This document shows positions 26,941 through 35,731 of a stretch of 52,078 nt of DNA, piece by piece (position 1 is the stretch's first letter; each line of letters opens with the position of its first letter). Position numbers and translations under genes: made by a program. The DNA comes from Nocardiopsis sp. CC223A (GTDB lineage Bacteria; Actinomycetota; Actinomycetes; Streptosporangiales; Streptosporangiaceae): positions 1 through 52,078 of the forward strand of contig NZ_JASFDV010000045.1 of the NCBI RefSeq assembly GCF_030766825.1. The letters are read 5' to 3'. The notes under the pieces are model-generated. The model was not told the origin of the DNA. It made no database searches and saw nothing but the letters and a program-made list of their open reading frames with translations.

Positions 26941-28317
26941 TCAGTTCGACAGGTGGGCCAGCAGGTCCTGCCGGGTGAGAATGCCCACGGGCTTGCCGTC
27001 GCGCAGTACCACCAGGGCGCCCGACGTGCGCAGCAGCCGCACGCAGTCCGCCACCGGGGTACCGGTGCCCACCGTGGCCAGCGGGCGGCCCATGTGCGCC
27101 TCCACCCGGTCGTCCAGCTGCGCCCGCCCGTCGAACAGGGCGTCCAGGACGTCGCGCTCGGCGAGGGAGCCGACCACCTCGGCCGCCATCACCGGCGGCT
27201 CCTCCTTCATGACCGGCAGCTGGGAGACCCCGTACTCGCGCATGATCGCCACCGCCGTACCGATGGTCTCCTCCGGGTGCGTGTGCACGAAGTCGGGCAG
27301 CTCCCCGCCCTTGGCGGCCAGCACCTCGCCCGCGGTGGCCTCCTCCGTGTCCGAGGCCAGGAAGCCGTAGTCGGACATCCACTCGTCGTTGAAGATCTTG
27401 CCCAGGTAGCCGCGCCCGCCGTCGGGCAGCAGCACCACGATCACGTCGTCGGGCCCGGCGTTCTCGGCCACCCGCAGCGCCGCCTCCACGGCCAGGCCGC
27501 AGGAGCCGCCCACCAGCAGGGCCTCCTCCCGGGCCAGGCGGCGGGTCATCAGGAACGAGTCCTTGTCGCTGACCGCCACGATCTCGTCGCAGACCCCGGT
27601 GTCGTAGGTGCCCGGCCAGATGTCCTCGCCGACGCCCTCCACCAGGTACGGGCGCCCCGAGCCGCCCGAGTAGACCGAGCCCTCCGGGTCGGCGCCCACG
27701 ATCTTCACCGCGCCCCCGGAGACCTCCTTGAGGTAGCGGCCGGTGCCGCTGATGGTGCCGCCGGTGCCGATGCCCGCCACGAAGTGCGTGATGCGCCCCT
27801 CGGTCTGCTCCCAGATCTCCGGGCCGGTGGAGTGGTAGTGCGACTCCGGGTTGTTGATGTTCTCGTACTGGTTCGGCTTCCACGCGCCGGGGATCTCCCG
27901 GGCCAGGCGGTCCGAGACCGAGTAGTACGACTCCGGGTGCTCGGGGGCGACCGTGGTCGGGCACACCACGACCTCGGCCCCGTAGGCGCGCAGCACCGAG
28001 AGCTTGTCCGGGCCCACCTTGTCCGGGCAGACGAAGACGCAGCGGTAGCCCTTCTCCTGGGCGACGATCGCCAGGCCGATGCCGGTGTTGCCGGAGGTCG
28101 GCTCGACGATGGTGCCGCCCGGCTTGAGCTCGCCGCTCTTCTCCGCGGCCTCGACCATGCGCAGGGCGATGCGGTCCTTCACCGAACCGCCCGGGTTGAA
28201 GTACTCGACCTTGGCCACCACCGTGGGGGCGTTCGGTCCCAGCCCCTCGGTCACCTTCCGCAACCGGACGAGCGGGGTGTTCCCCACCAGGTCGATCAGT
28301 GAGTCGTATACCCGCAC
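26941..28317 (-). CDS. cbs: Cystathionine beta-synthase
   Basis: This 458-aa enzyme condenses homocysteine with serine to cystathionine. The PLP fold-type II domain has Schiff-base Lys47 in NPGGSVKDR, SGNTGIG and the phosphate-binding loop GIGTGGTISGTG. A tandem CBS-domain regulatory module covers about residues 335-456, with motifs SQLPVMK and PVGILTRQDLL. There is no heme-binding N-terminal extension, as in other bacterial enzymes. The order cbs upstream of metB on one strand supports a cysteine-forming reverse transsulfuration route and matches mycobacterial Rv1077/Rv1079. ATG 28317 begins MRVYDSLIDLVGNTPLV, the usual N-terminus. Confidence 0.95.
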   Translation of the reverse strand: MRVYDSLIDLVGNTPLVRLRKVTEGLGPNAPTVVAKVEYFNPGGSVKDRIALRMVEAAEKSGELKPGGTIVEPTSGNTGIGLAIVAQEKGYRCVFVCPDKVGPDKLSVLRAYGAEVVVCPTTVAPEHPESYYSVSDRLAREIPGAWKPNQYENINNPESHYHSTGPEIWEQTEGRITHFVAGIGTGGTISGTGRYLKEVSGGAVKIVGADPEGSVYSGGSGRPYLVEGVGEDIWPGTYDTGVCDEIVAVSDKDSFLMTRRLAREEALLVGGSCGLAVEAALRVAENAGPDDVIVVLLPDGGRGYLGKIFNDEWMSDYGFLASDTEEATAGEVLAAKGGELPDFVHTHPEETIGTAVAIMREYGVSQLPVMKEEPPVMAAEVVGSLAERDVLDALFDGRAQLDDRVEAHMGRPLATVGTGTPVADCVRLLRTSGALVVLRDGKPVGILTRQDLLAHLSN

Positions 28318-28642
28318 TTCATGCTCCCTTGCATCGTGGCGACCGGGTCTCGGCCCGCCGTTCGACTCGCGCCCCGATGGCGTGAGCCCGGGGCCGTGGG
28401 GCCGGTCCGGCCCGTCTCAACCCGACTCTAACGCCCCTCATCAGCGGGTTCCGCGCGCTCGGCGGGAGCCGGTCCGGTCGGGGCCGTCACCCGCGGGTTC
28501 GACCGTGCTCACCCCGGGGTTCGAACGCTGTTCCGCCGGGGTACGTGACCCGGCCTCCCCCCGCCGGTAGCCTCGATGGTCCGACCGGCCCGCCGCGCAG
28601 GGGCGCGGGTCCGAGGCCCCGAACGCCCCGGAGGTCGTTCCG
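28318..28642. promoter_or_regulatory. cbs / SGNH-hydrolase divergent region
   Basis: These 325 bp have no ORF with a ribosome site. TAGCCT at 28568-28573, about 70 bp upstream of the hydrolase start, is a possible -10. I see no strong palindrome. Confidence 0.35.
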
Positions 28643-29689
28643 ATGCTGCGAGCCGCACGCGCACGGCGGATAGCCGCGGCCACCGCGTTCGGTGGCGGCG
28701 GGCTCACCCTCGTGGGCGCGGGAACGCTGGCCCTGCTCTACCTCCAGGCCCTGCTGGCCCGCCGGGCGGTGGGGGTCACCGAGTGGGAGCGGCCGGTCGT
28801 CGACGGGCTGCACGGCCAGGGCTCGGGACCGCCGATCCGCATGCTCATGATGGGCGACTCCACGGCGGCGGGGTTCGCCGTCGAGACCGCCGCCCGGACA
28901 CCCTCGGTGATGCTGGCGACCGGCCTGTCCAACGCCGCCGACCGGCCGGTGCGGCTGCGCTGCACGGCGTTCCCGGGCGCCACCTCGGCAACCCTGGCCG
29001 GGCAGGCGGAACGGTCCGGGGCGCTGTCCGGGGGCACCCGCTACGACGTGGCCGTGGTGTTCATCGGCGCCAACGACGTCATCCGCCGGGTGCGGCCCAG
29101 CGACGCGGTGGCCGATCTGCGCGACGTCGTGCGCAGGCTGACGGACCAGGGCACGGCGGTGGTGGTGGCGACCTGCCCGGACCTGGGCACCGTGCGCCCG
29201 ATCGGGTGGCCGCTGCGCTCGGTGGCGCGGCGCGCCTCACGCCAGCTGGCGGCCGCGCAGACGATCGCCGTCACCGAGGCGGGCGGCCGCACGGTGTCGT
29301 TGAGCGACCTGCTGGCCGACGAGTTCCGGTCCGACCCCTCGCTCATGTTCGGCCCCGACCGGTTCCACCCGTCGGCACGCGGCTACGCCCAGGCGGCCTC
29401 CGCGGTGCTGCCGTCGGTGTGCGCGGCGCTGGGGCTGCTCCCGGAACCGGACGCCCTCCCGGCCGCGGGCATCCTGCCGGTGGACCGGGCCGCGGTGGTC
29501 GCCGCGGAGAACCCCGGTACGGAGGTCTCCGCCGCGGGCGACCCCGCACAGGGACGGCGGGGCCGCTGGTCGGCCCTGGTCCGCCGGCCCCTGGCCGGCC
29601 TGCGCGGCCCGGCCGCCGGCCGGGAGCCGGTGTCCGCGGACGCGGGTGCGACCGCCGAGGACCCGCGGCCCGAGTCCGGGGATCGGTGA
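28643..29689 (+). CDS. Exported SGNH/GDSL-family hydrolase
   Basis: This 348-aa protein has an N-terminal signal anchor (about residues 13-38, AATAFGGGGLTLVGAGTLALLYLQALL). The SGNH fold shows block I MMGDSTAAG with nucleophile Ser, block III FIGANDV and block V DRFHPS with the catalytic Asp/His. Such enzymes are esterases or lipases, often acting on cell-envelope lipids or acetylated glycans. The C-terminal 70 residues are low-complexity. It is the counterpart of mycobacterial Rv1075c by position, next to cbs and a thiolase gene. The ATG start follows GGAGG. Confidence 0.9.
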   Translation: MLRAARARRIAAATAFGGGGLTLVGAGTLALLYLQALLARRAVGVTEWERPVVDGLHGQGSGPPIRMLMMGDSTAAGFAVETAARTPSVMLATGLSNAADRPVRLRCTAFPGATSATLAGQAERSGALSGGTRYDVAVVFIGANDVIRRVRPSDAVADLRDVVRRLTDQGTAVVVATCPDLGTVRPIGWPLRSVARRASRQLAAAQTIAVTEAGGRTVSLSDLLADEFRSDPSLMFGPDRFHPSARGYAQAASAVLPSVCAALGLLPEPDALPAAGILPVDRAAVVAAENPGTEVSAAGDPAQGRRGRWSALVRRPLAGLRGPAAGREPVSADAGATAEDPRPESGDR

Positions 29690-29766
29690 GATCACGGACA
29701 AGGACGACCCCGGGTGGCGCGGGAGGGCGACCTCCGGGTTTACTGACTGGTAACAAGACCTGTGGT

Positions 29767-29785
29767 GACCGGTACCATGCCGGTC
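29767..29785. promoter_or_regulatory. Palindrome in the thiolase leader region
   Basis: GACCGG-TACCATG-CCGGTC lies about 40 bp upstream of the thiolase start, just after an AT-richer TTTACTGACTGGTAACAAG stretch. It could be a fatty-acid-responsive operator, but no specific regulator is recognisable. Confidence 0.35.
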
Positions 29786-29821
29786 GCACATCTGTAGCTC
29801 CACTCCGATAGGGACGCCGCC

Positions 29822-31042
29822 ATGCCCGAAGCAGTCATCGTCGCCACCGCCCGTTCCCCGATCGGGCGCGCCTTCAAGGGTTCGCTCAAGGACATCCGTC
29901 CCGACGACCTCGCCGCACAGGTCATCGGCGCCGCCCTGGCCAAGGTCCCGCAGCTGGACCCGTCCTCGATCGACGACCTCATGCTCGGCTGCGGCCTGCC
30001 CGGCGGCGAGCAGGGCTTCAACATGGCCCGCGTGGTCGCCGTCCGGCTCGGCCTGGACACGGTGCCCGGCACCACCGTCACCCGCTACTGCTCCTCCTCG
30101 TTGCAGACCACCCGGATGGCCCTGCACGCGATCCGGGCGGGCGAGGGCGACGTGTTCGTCTCCGCCGGCGTGGAGACCGTGAGCCGCTTCGCCAACGGCA
30201 GCAGCGACGACCCGAAGAACGAGAACCCGCTGTTCGCCGACGCCAAGGCCCGCACCGAGAAGCGCGCCCAGGCCGGTTCCGCCGCCTGGACCGACCCGCG
30301 CGAGGACGGCGCCCTGCCCGACGTCTACATCGCGATGGGCCAGACCGCCGAGAACGTCGCCCAGATCACCGGCGTCTCCCGGCAGCGCCAGGACGAGTTC
30401 GCCGTCCGCTCCCAGAACCTCTCCGAGAAGTCCCTGGACAACGGCTTCTGGGAGCGCGAGATCGTCCCGATCACCCTGCCCGACGGCACCGTGGTCACCA
30501 CCGACGACGGCATCCGCCGCGGCACCACCTACGAGAAGGTCTCCCAGCTCCAGCCGGTGTTCCGCCCCGACGGCACCGTGACCGCGGGCAACGCCTGCCC
30601 GCTCAACGACGGCGCCTCGGCGCTCGTCATCATGAGCGACACCAAGGCGGCGCAGCTGGGCCTGACCCCGCTGGCCCGCATCGTGTCCACCGGCGTCACC
30701 GGCCTGAGCCCGGAGATCATGGGCCTGGGCCCGGTCGAGGCCTCCAAGCAGGCCCTGGCCCGCGCCAACATGGCGATCGGCGACATCGACCTGGTCGAGA
30801 TCAACGAGGCGTTCGCCGCGCAGGTCCTGCCCTCCGCCGACCAGCTGGGCGTGGACATCGACGCGCAGCTGAACGTCAACGGCGGCGGCATCGCGGTCGG
30901 CCACCCGTTCGGCAGCACCGGTGCCCGCATCACCGGCACCCTGATCAACGGGCTCCGGTTCCACGACAAGACCTTCGGTCTGGAGACCATGTGCGTCGGC
31001 GGCGGCCAGGGCATGGCGGCCGTCTTCGAGCGTCTGAGCTGA
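29822..31042 (+). CDS. Acetyl-CoA C-acyltransferase (thiolase)
   Basis: This 406-aa thiolase has nucleophile Cys90 in TRYCSSSLQT, the catalytic His in GGGIAVGHPFGSTGAR (about residue 361) and the second catalytic Cys in MCVGGGQGMA (about 391). It catalyses thiolytic cleavage of 3-ketoacyl-CoA or the reverse condensation. Neighbourhood and sequence style fit mycobacterial FadA3 (Rv1074c), so beta-oxidation is the likely role. No fadB partner lies in the window. ATG 29822 starts MPEAVIVATARSPIG, a canonical N-terminus. A rho-independent terminator follows. Confidence 0.95.
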   Translation: MPEAVIVATARSPIGRAFKGSLKDIRPDDLAAQVIGAALAKVPQLDPSSIDDLMLGCGLPGGEQGFNMARVVAVRLGLDTVPGTTVTRYCSSSLQTTRMALHAIRAGEGDVFVSAGVETVSRFANGSSDDPKNENPLFADAKARTEKRAQAGSAAWTDPREDGALPDVYIAMGQTAENVAQITGVSRQRQDEFAVRSQNLSEKSLDNGFWEREIVPITLPDGTVVTTDDGIRRGTTYEKVSQLQPVFRPDGTVTAGNACPLNDGASALVIMSDTKAAQLGLTPLARIVSTGVTGLSPEIMGLGPVEASKQALARANMAIGDIDLVEINEAFAAQVLPSADQLGVDIDAQLNVNGGGIAVGHPFGSTGARITGTLINGLRFHDKTFGLETMCVGGGQGMAAVFERLS

Positions 31043-31056
31043 TCCGCTCTCCGTGG

Positions 31057-31095
31057 GGGGCCGGGGCGCGCGCCCCGGCCCCTTTCTGCTTTTTC
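31057..31095 (+). terminator. Rho-independent terminator of the thiolase gene
   Basis: A GGGGCCGGGGC stem with its complement around a GCGC loop is followed by TTTCTGCTTTTT. It is one of the few U-tract terminators in the window. Confidence 0.85.
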
Positions 31096-31316
31096 CGCAC
31101 CTCTCCGCGTTTTCCGGACTTTTGTCCCGCCGCCCGGGGGACTCCGGAACATGCGCAGAGGTCGCTTAGCACCGGTGGTAACGGTCGTCCAGGGCGCCTT
31201 GGCAAACGTTCCCGCACATGCAAGGTAAAAGCCGGTGTCCGGGGCTTGTCCATACCGTGATCCTGATGCAGTGTCGCAGGTAAGCGTCAAACGCCAACGC
31301 ACTGCCGGAGGTGCCC

Positions 31317-31586
31317 ATGCCGGTAACCCACTCGCCGGAAGTCCACGCCAAGCTCATCGAACGCATCCCGGCCGTCACCGGCCGAGGACTCCACGAGTGG
31401 TTCGACGCCCTCGACCAGGGACCGGGCCTGCTCCGCTGCTCCGACCGGGCCAACTGGCTCGCCGACGAGTACGGGCTGCCCCCGTGGTACGCCCAGGCCC
31501 TCGTCACCGAGTACGAACGCCGCCGACGGAACCGCTCCATCCCCGCACCGCGCCGCGCGGGCGAGCGGAGCCCGGAGTCGGCCTGA
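31317..31586 (+). CDS. DUF4287-type small protein
   Basis: This 89-aa protein shows the DUF4287 pattern: SPEVHAKLIERIPAVTGRGLHEWFDALDQ, then WLADEYGLPPWYAQALVTEYERRR. It is helical with no signal peptide. GGAG lies six bases before ATG 31317; the GTG at 31311 is too close to that site. It stands alone between the thiolase gene and a convergent BAX-inhibitor-like gene. Function unknown; the family is common in actinobacteria. Confidence 0.83.
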   Translation: MPVTHSPEVHAKLIERIPAVTGRGLHEWFDALDQGPGLLRCSDRANWLADEYGLPPWYAQALVTEYERRRRNRSIPAPRRAGERSPESA

Positions 31587-31622
31587 GGCCGGCTCCAGAC
31601 CGTATCCGCCACAGCAGCCGAT

Positions 31623-31665
31623 GAGAAAAGGGGCCGTCCCGGTATCGCCGGAACGGCCCCTTCTC
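31623..31665. terminator. Bidirectional terminator
   Basis: AAGGGGCCGT pairs with ACGGCCCCTT, extended by GAGAA/TTCTC and inner CCGG pairs, between the convergent DUF4287 and BAX-inhibitor-like genes. A- and T-tracts flank both sides. Confidence 0.8.
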
Positions 31666-31693
31666 GGTGCGGTGAACGACCGAACGCCGTGGA

Positions 31694-32617
31694 CTACTCG
31701 GCGAACATCGTCTTGATGATCCAGAGCAGGCGCAGGATCTCGATGTAGAGCCAGACCAGGGAGACGGTCAGGCCGAAGGCGAACTGCCAGGCGAACTTGG
31801 CCGGGATACCGGCGTTGATGCCCTCCTCGATGCCCCGGAACTCCAGGGCCAGGGTGCAGGCCGCGATGACGACGAAGACCAGGCCGACGACCAGGCCCAG
31901 CGGGCTGGGCTCGCGGATGCCGATACCGCCGGCGATGAAGAAGCTCGCGACGAAGTTCACCAGCATCAGGGCCGCAGCGCCCAGGGTGGCGTACATGACC
32001 ACCTTGGCGAAGCCGTCGGTGACCTTGATGACGCGGAACTTGTACAGCGCCAGCATCACGCCGAAGACCAGGACGGTGCCCAGCACCGCCTGGGTGATCA
32101 GGGTGCCGCCGGCGCCCGCGTCACCGGTGGTGCCGACCAGCAGTGCCGCCAGGTAGGCCGACAGGCCGCCGACGATCAGGCCCTCGAAGGCCGCGTAGGC
32201 CAGGATGGCGACCGGGTTGGTGATGCTCTTGAACGCGATGACCAGGCCGAGGACGAGGCCGCCGAGGACGCCGACGAACAGCAGTCCGATGCCCAGACCC
32301 GGGTTGGTCTGGAAGACGAAGTAGTTGACGACGGCCAGGAGCGCGACGACGCCCAGCGTCATGCCCGTGCGCACCACGACGTCGTCGATGGTCATCCGGG
32401 CTTCGCCGGGACCGCCCGGGTGGCCCTGCTGCGGGTACCCCTGCTGCGGGTATCCCTGCTGGGGGTAGGGCTGGCCGTAGCCCTGCTGGGGGTATCCCTG
32501 CTGCGGGTACGGCTGTCCGTACCCCTGCTGGGGGTAACCCTGCTGCTGGCCGTACCCTGCCGGGCCGGCCTGCTGGAGCGCCCGCTTGAGAACGGGGTTG
32601 GAACTGCGCATCCGCAT
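31694..32617 (-). CDS. BAX inhibitor-1/YccA-family membrane protein
   Basis: This 307-aa protein has a cytoplasmic N-terminus with repeated GYPQQGYGQPYPQQ units (about residues 20-65), then seven membrane helices of the BI-1 fold. The last contains the conserved acidic residues near LEFRGIEEGI and LYIEILRLLW. The family includes calcium-leak channels such as YetJ, but activity here is not shown. The N-terminal repeat corresponds to tandem DNA repeats at about 32415-32555, so its length may vary between strains. MRMRSSNPVLKR begins the protein; the second Met is an equally possible start. Confidence 0.9.
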   Translation of the reverse strand: MRMRSSNPVLKRALQQAGPAGYGQQQGYPQQGYGQPYPQQGYPQQGYGQPYPQQGYPQQGYPQQGHPGGPGEARMTIDDVVVRTGMTLGVVALLAVVNYFVFQTNPGLGIGLLFVGVLGGLVLGLVIAFKSITNPVAILAYAAFEGLIVGGLSAYLAALLVGTTGDAGAGGTLITQAVLGTVLVFGVMLALYKFRVIKVTDGFAKVVMYATLGAAALMLVNFVASFFIAGGIGIREPSPLGLVVGLVFVVIAACTLALEFRGIEEGINAGIPAKFAWQFAFGLTVSLVWLYIEILRLLWIIKTMFAE

Positions 32618-32754
32618 GTCCAGGAAGACCTTTCGAATTACCGTGGATTGCTGCCCACAAGGTAACGCACGGGCCTCCGCTCGGGTTCCGGAGCACAGGT
32701 CACCGTTGGGAAACGGCTCCGGGTGACGTTCGTGAACCCCGGCCGAACACCATG

Positions 32755-32782
32755 ACGGGCCGGGGTCGAAACCCCGGCCCGT
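32755..32782 (-). terminator. Terminator of the proline dehydrogenase gene
   Basis: A perfect 12-bp inverted repeat, ACGGGCCGGGGT with its complement around a CGAA tetraloop, begins about 45 bp past the gene's stop. Confidence 0.75.
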
Positions 32783-32827
32783 GCCCCCGATCGTCCCAGG
32801 TGGGACCAGTGTGGAACCGGTTGCGCG

Positions 32828-33754
32828 CTAGTTGCGCGTGATCAGCGCGCGCGCCAGGAACAGCACGTTCGCGGGACGCTCGGCCAGACGGCGCATGTAG
32901 TAGCCGTACCACTCGGTGCCGTAGGGGACGTAGACGCGCATGCGCTTCCCCTCGGCGGCCAGGCGGACCTGCTCCTCGTCACGGATGCCGTACAGCATCT
33001 GGTACTCGTAGTCGTCCGCGCCGCGGCCGTTGGCCGCGGCCAGCTCCCCGGCGATGGCGATCATCCGCGGGTCGTGCGAGGCGACCATCGGGTAGCCCTC
33101 GCCCTCCATCAGGACGCGCAGCGCCCGCACGTAGGCCTTGTCGACCTCGTGCTTGTCGCGGAAGGCCACCGACTCGGGCTCGTCGTAGGCGCCCTTGCAC
33201 AGGCGCACCCGGGAGCCGGCGCCGCTCAGGTCGCGGCAGTCGGCCTCCGTGCGGTGCAGGTAGGCCTGGAGCACCGCGCCCACGAACGGGAAGTCCTGGC
33301 GCAGCTCGCGCAGGATGCCCAGGGTGGAGTCGGTGGTGGTGTGGTCCTCCATGTCCAGGGTGACCGTGGTGCCGATGGCCTTGGCCGCCTCGGCGATGCG
33401 CCGGGCGTTCTCCAGGGCGATCTTCTCGCCGTCGCGGTCCAGGAACTGGCCGACGGCGGACAGCTTGACCGACACCTCGGCGCGGTCGCCCAGCCCGGCC
33501 TCGCCCAGGGCCGCCAGCAGGTCCTCGTAGGCCAGGACGGTGCCCTCGGCCTGGGCGCGGTCCCTGGTGTCCTCGCCGAGGAAGTCCAGCGTGATGAAGC
33601 GATCCGCCGCCAAGCGCTCGACGGCGGGCAGGGCGGTGTCCAGGTCCTCGCCGGCGACGAACCGGTGGACCATGGCGCGGGTGACGGGGGTGCGCTCGAC
33701 GATCCGGCGGCAGGCGGTGGATCTGGCGGCGAGCAGCAGAGGTTTGCGGAGCAT
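32828..33754 (-). CDS. pruB: Proline dehydrogenase (monofunctional)
   Basis: This 308-aa flavoenzyme oxidises proline to 1-pyrroline-5-carboxylate and passes electrons to the quinone pool. The barrel shows DFLGEDTRD, TLDMEDHTTTD, VLQAYLHRTEADC, RVRLCKGAYDEP, ASHDPRM, YEYQMLYGIRDEEQ and the C-terminal YVPYGTEWYGYYMRRLAERPANV, which contacts substrate. ATG 33754 has GAGG five bases away; the longer frame to 33865 lacks a ribosome site. It lies 144 bp downstream of the P5C dehydrogenase gene on the same strand, separated by a hairpin. Confidence 0.94.
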   Translation of the reverse strand: MLRKPLLLAARSTACRRIVERTPVTRAMVHRFVAGEDLDTALPAVERLAADRFITLDFLGEDTRDRAQAEGTVLAYEDLLAALGEAGLGDRAEVSVKLSAVGQFLDRDGEKIALENARRIAEAAKAIGTTVTLDMEDHTTTDSTLGILRELRQDFPFVGAVLQAYLHRTEADCRDLSGAGSRVRLCKGAYDEPESVAFRDKHEVDKAYVRALRVLMEGEGYPMVASHDPRMIAIAGELAAANGRGADDYEYQMLYGIRDEEQVRLAAEGKRMRVYVPYGTEWYGYYMRRLAERPANVLFLARALITRN

Positions 33755-33859
33755 GGTGACCTCGAAGGAGACGAGCGCGGACGGTCGTGTCGCACGCGGG
33801 CGGGGCGCGGCCGGGGATCGGCCCGGCCGCGCCGGCGGTGCTTCGGGGGGGCGGGGAGT

Positions 33860-33888
33860 CCGCACCCCTCAGGACGGGAGGGGTGCGG
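33860..33888 (-). terminator. Hairpin between the two proline catabolic genes
   Basis: A perfect 11-bp CCGCACCCCTC inverted repeat with a 7-base loop starts 11 bp past the pruA stop. It could reduce read-through into pruB or stabilise the upstream mRNA. Confidence 0.55.
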
Positions 33889-33898
33889 AACCCGGGTG

Positions 33899-35524
33899 CT
33901 ACCCCTGGTGGGGGTAGGAGGAGGTCGTCGGGGCGACGAACGTCTCCTTGATGGAGCGCGGGCTGGACCAGCGCGACAGGTTCTGCGCGGATCCTGCCTT
34001 GTCGTTGGTGCCCGAGGCGCGGCCGCCACCGAAGGGCTGCTGGCCCACGATGGAGCCGGTCGGCCGGTCGTTGATGTAGAAGTTGCCCGCGGTGAAGCGC
34101 AGGGCCGCCTCGGCCTCGGCGACCGCGGTGCGGTCGTTGGCCAGGACCGCGCCGGTCAGGGCGTAGGCCGAGCCCTCGTCGACGACCTTGAGGATCTCGC
34201 TGTAGCGGTCGTCCTCGTAGACGTGGACGGCGACGACCGGACCGAAGTACTCGGTGCGGAACACGTCGTTGGACGGGTCCGTGCCCACGATGATGGTCGG
34301 GCGCACGAAGTAGCCCACGGAGTCGTCGGCGGTGCCGCCCGCGACGATCTCCAGGGTCGGGTCGGACTTGGCGTCCTCCAGGACCTTGGACAGCTTGTCG
34401 AAGGAGCGGCGGTCGATGACGGCGCCCATGAAGTTCGACAGGTCGGTGACGTCGCCCATGGTCAGGGCCTCGGTCTCGGCGATGAGGGCGTCGCTCGTCT
34501 TCTCCCAGACCGAGCGGGCCACGAACACGCGCGAAGCGGCCGAGCACTTCTGGCCCTGGTACTCGAAGGCGCCGCGCACGATGGCGGTGCGCAGGACCTC
34601 CGGGTCCGCGGTGTGGTGGGCGACGATGAAGTCCTTGCCGCCGGTCTCGCCCACGATGCGCGGGTAGGAGCGGTAGGTGGAGATGTTCTCGCCGACGGTC
34701 TTCCACAGGTGCTGGAAGGTGCGGGTGGAACCGGTGAAGTGCACACCGGCCAGCTCCGGGTCGTTGAGGGCGACGTCGGAGACGGCCAGGCCGTCACCGG
34801 TGACCATGTTGATGACGCCGGGGGGCATCCCGGCCTCCTCCAGCAGGCGCATGGTCAGCTCGGCGGCGAACTGCTGCGTCGGGGAGGGCTTCCACACGAC
34901 CACGTTGCCCATCAGGGCCGGGGCGGTGGGCAGGTTGCCCGCGATGGCGGTGAAGTTGAACGGGGTGATCGCGTAGACGAACCCCTCCAGCGGCCGCTGC
35001 TCCATGCGGTTCCACACGCCCTTGACGCTCAGCGGCTGCTGGGCGATCAGTTCGCGTGCGTAGGCGACGTTGAAGCGCCAGAAGTCGATGAGCTCACAGG
35101 CCGCGTCGATCTCCGCCTGCTGGACCGTCTTGGACTGGCCGAGCATGGTGGCGGCGTTGATGGTGGCGCGCCAGGGGCCGGACAGCAGCTCGGCGGCGCG
35201 CAGCAGGATGGCGGCGCGGTCGTCGAAGGACATCGCGCGCCAGGCCGGGGCGGCGGCCTTGGCGGCGGCGATGGCGTCGCGGGCGTCCTGGTGGGTGGCG
35301 TTGCGCATGGTGCCGAGCACGGCGGAGTGGTTGTGCGGCTGCACGGCGTCGATCGGCTCGCCGCCGCCCATGCGGCTCTCGCCGCCGATGCGCATGGGCA
35401 GGTCGATGCGCTCCTTGCCGAGCTTTTCGAGCTCGGCGACGAGCTCCGCGCGCTCGACACTGCCGGGCGCGTACGAGAGAACGGGCTCGTTCACCGGCAG
35501 CGGGACGTTGGTCACGGCGTCCAT
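33899..35524 (-). CDS. pruA: 1-pyrroline-5-carboxylate dehydrogenase
   Basis: This 541-aa aldehyde dehydrogenase superfamily enzyme converts glutamate semialdehyde (from P5C) to glutamate with NAD. The general-base Glu is in RIVGETGGKDF, the catalytic Cys in FEYQGQKCSAASR, and nucleotide-binding GSTRTFQHLWK and the C-terminal QQPFGGGRASGTNDKAG are present. ATG 35524 has GGGAGG five bases upstream; the frame extends further upstream without support. It forms the proline-utilisation set with pruB downstream and is divergent from the PucR regulator gene. This matches the pruC-pruA-pruB layout known in mycobacteria. Confidence 0.95.
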   Translation of the reverse strand: MDAVTNVPLPVNEPVLSYAPGSVERAELVAELEKLGKERIDLPMRIGGESRMGGGEPIDAVQPHNHSAVLGTMRNATHQDARDAIAAAKAAAPAWRAMSFDDRAAILLRAAELLSGPWRATINAATMLGQSKTVQQAEIDAACELIDFWRFNVAYARELIAQQPLSVKGVWNRMEQRPLEGFVYAITPFNFTAIAGNLPTAPALMGNVVVWKPSPTQQFAAELTMRLLEEAGMPPGVINMVTGDGLAVSDVALNDPELAGVHFTGSTRTFQHLWKTVGENISTYRSYPRIVGETGGKDFIVAHHTADPEVLRTAIVRGAFEYQGQKCSAASRVFVARSVWEKTSDALIAETEALTMGDVTDLSNFMGAVIDRRSFDKLSKVLEDAKSDPTLEIVAGGTADDSVGYFVRPTIIVGTDPSNDVFRTEYFGPVVAVHVYEDDRYSEILKVVDEGSAYALTGAVLANDRTAVAEAEAALRFTAGNFYINDRPTGSIVGQQPFGGGRASGTNDKAGSAQNLSRWSSPRSIKETFVAPTTSSYPHQG

Positions 35525-35636
35525 GGGCACCTCCCTGGAAGTCTTTTCCCTGAACAGAGCAGGGGCTGTCTCAGCCAACGCTCCCAGAACCAGGCCGTGC
35601 GAACCTTGTGGGGCGGGCCACTCTTTGCCCGACCTG

Positions 35637-35654
35637 TTTGTCCTCTAGGACAAA
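35637..35654. promoter_or_regulatory. 18-bp palindrome in the pruA / PucR divergent promoter
   Basis: TTTGTCCT-CT-AGGACAAA, perfect 8-bp arms, lies about midway in the 207-bp divergent region. It is the best candidate binding site for the PucR-type activator. Confidence 0.55.
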
Positions 35655-35731
35655 ATGAAACCCGAAGGTCCATCTCTGCCCCTTTGCACAACATTCTTCC
35701 CACTACTCGCCGCATTCCACCGGAGGCTACC

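Noticed and set aside
32415..32560. CRISPR-like short repeats
   Set aside because: They encode the GYPQQ tail of the BAX-inhibitor-like protein in frame.
33074..35731. Long open frame continuing upstream of the PucR gene on the plus strand
   Set aside because: It is antisense to pruA and pruB, which have clear active-site motifs; the PucR start at 35732 has a proper ribosome site.
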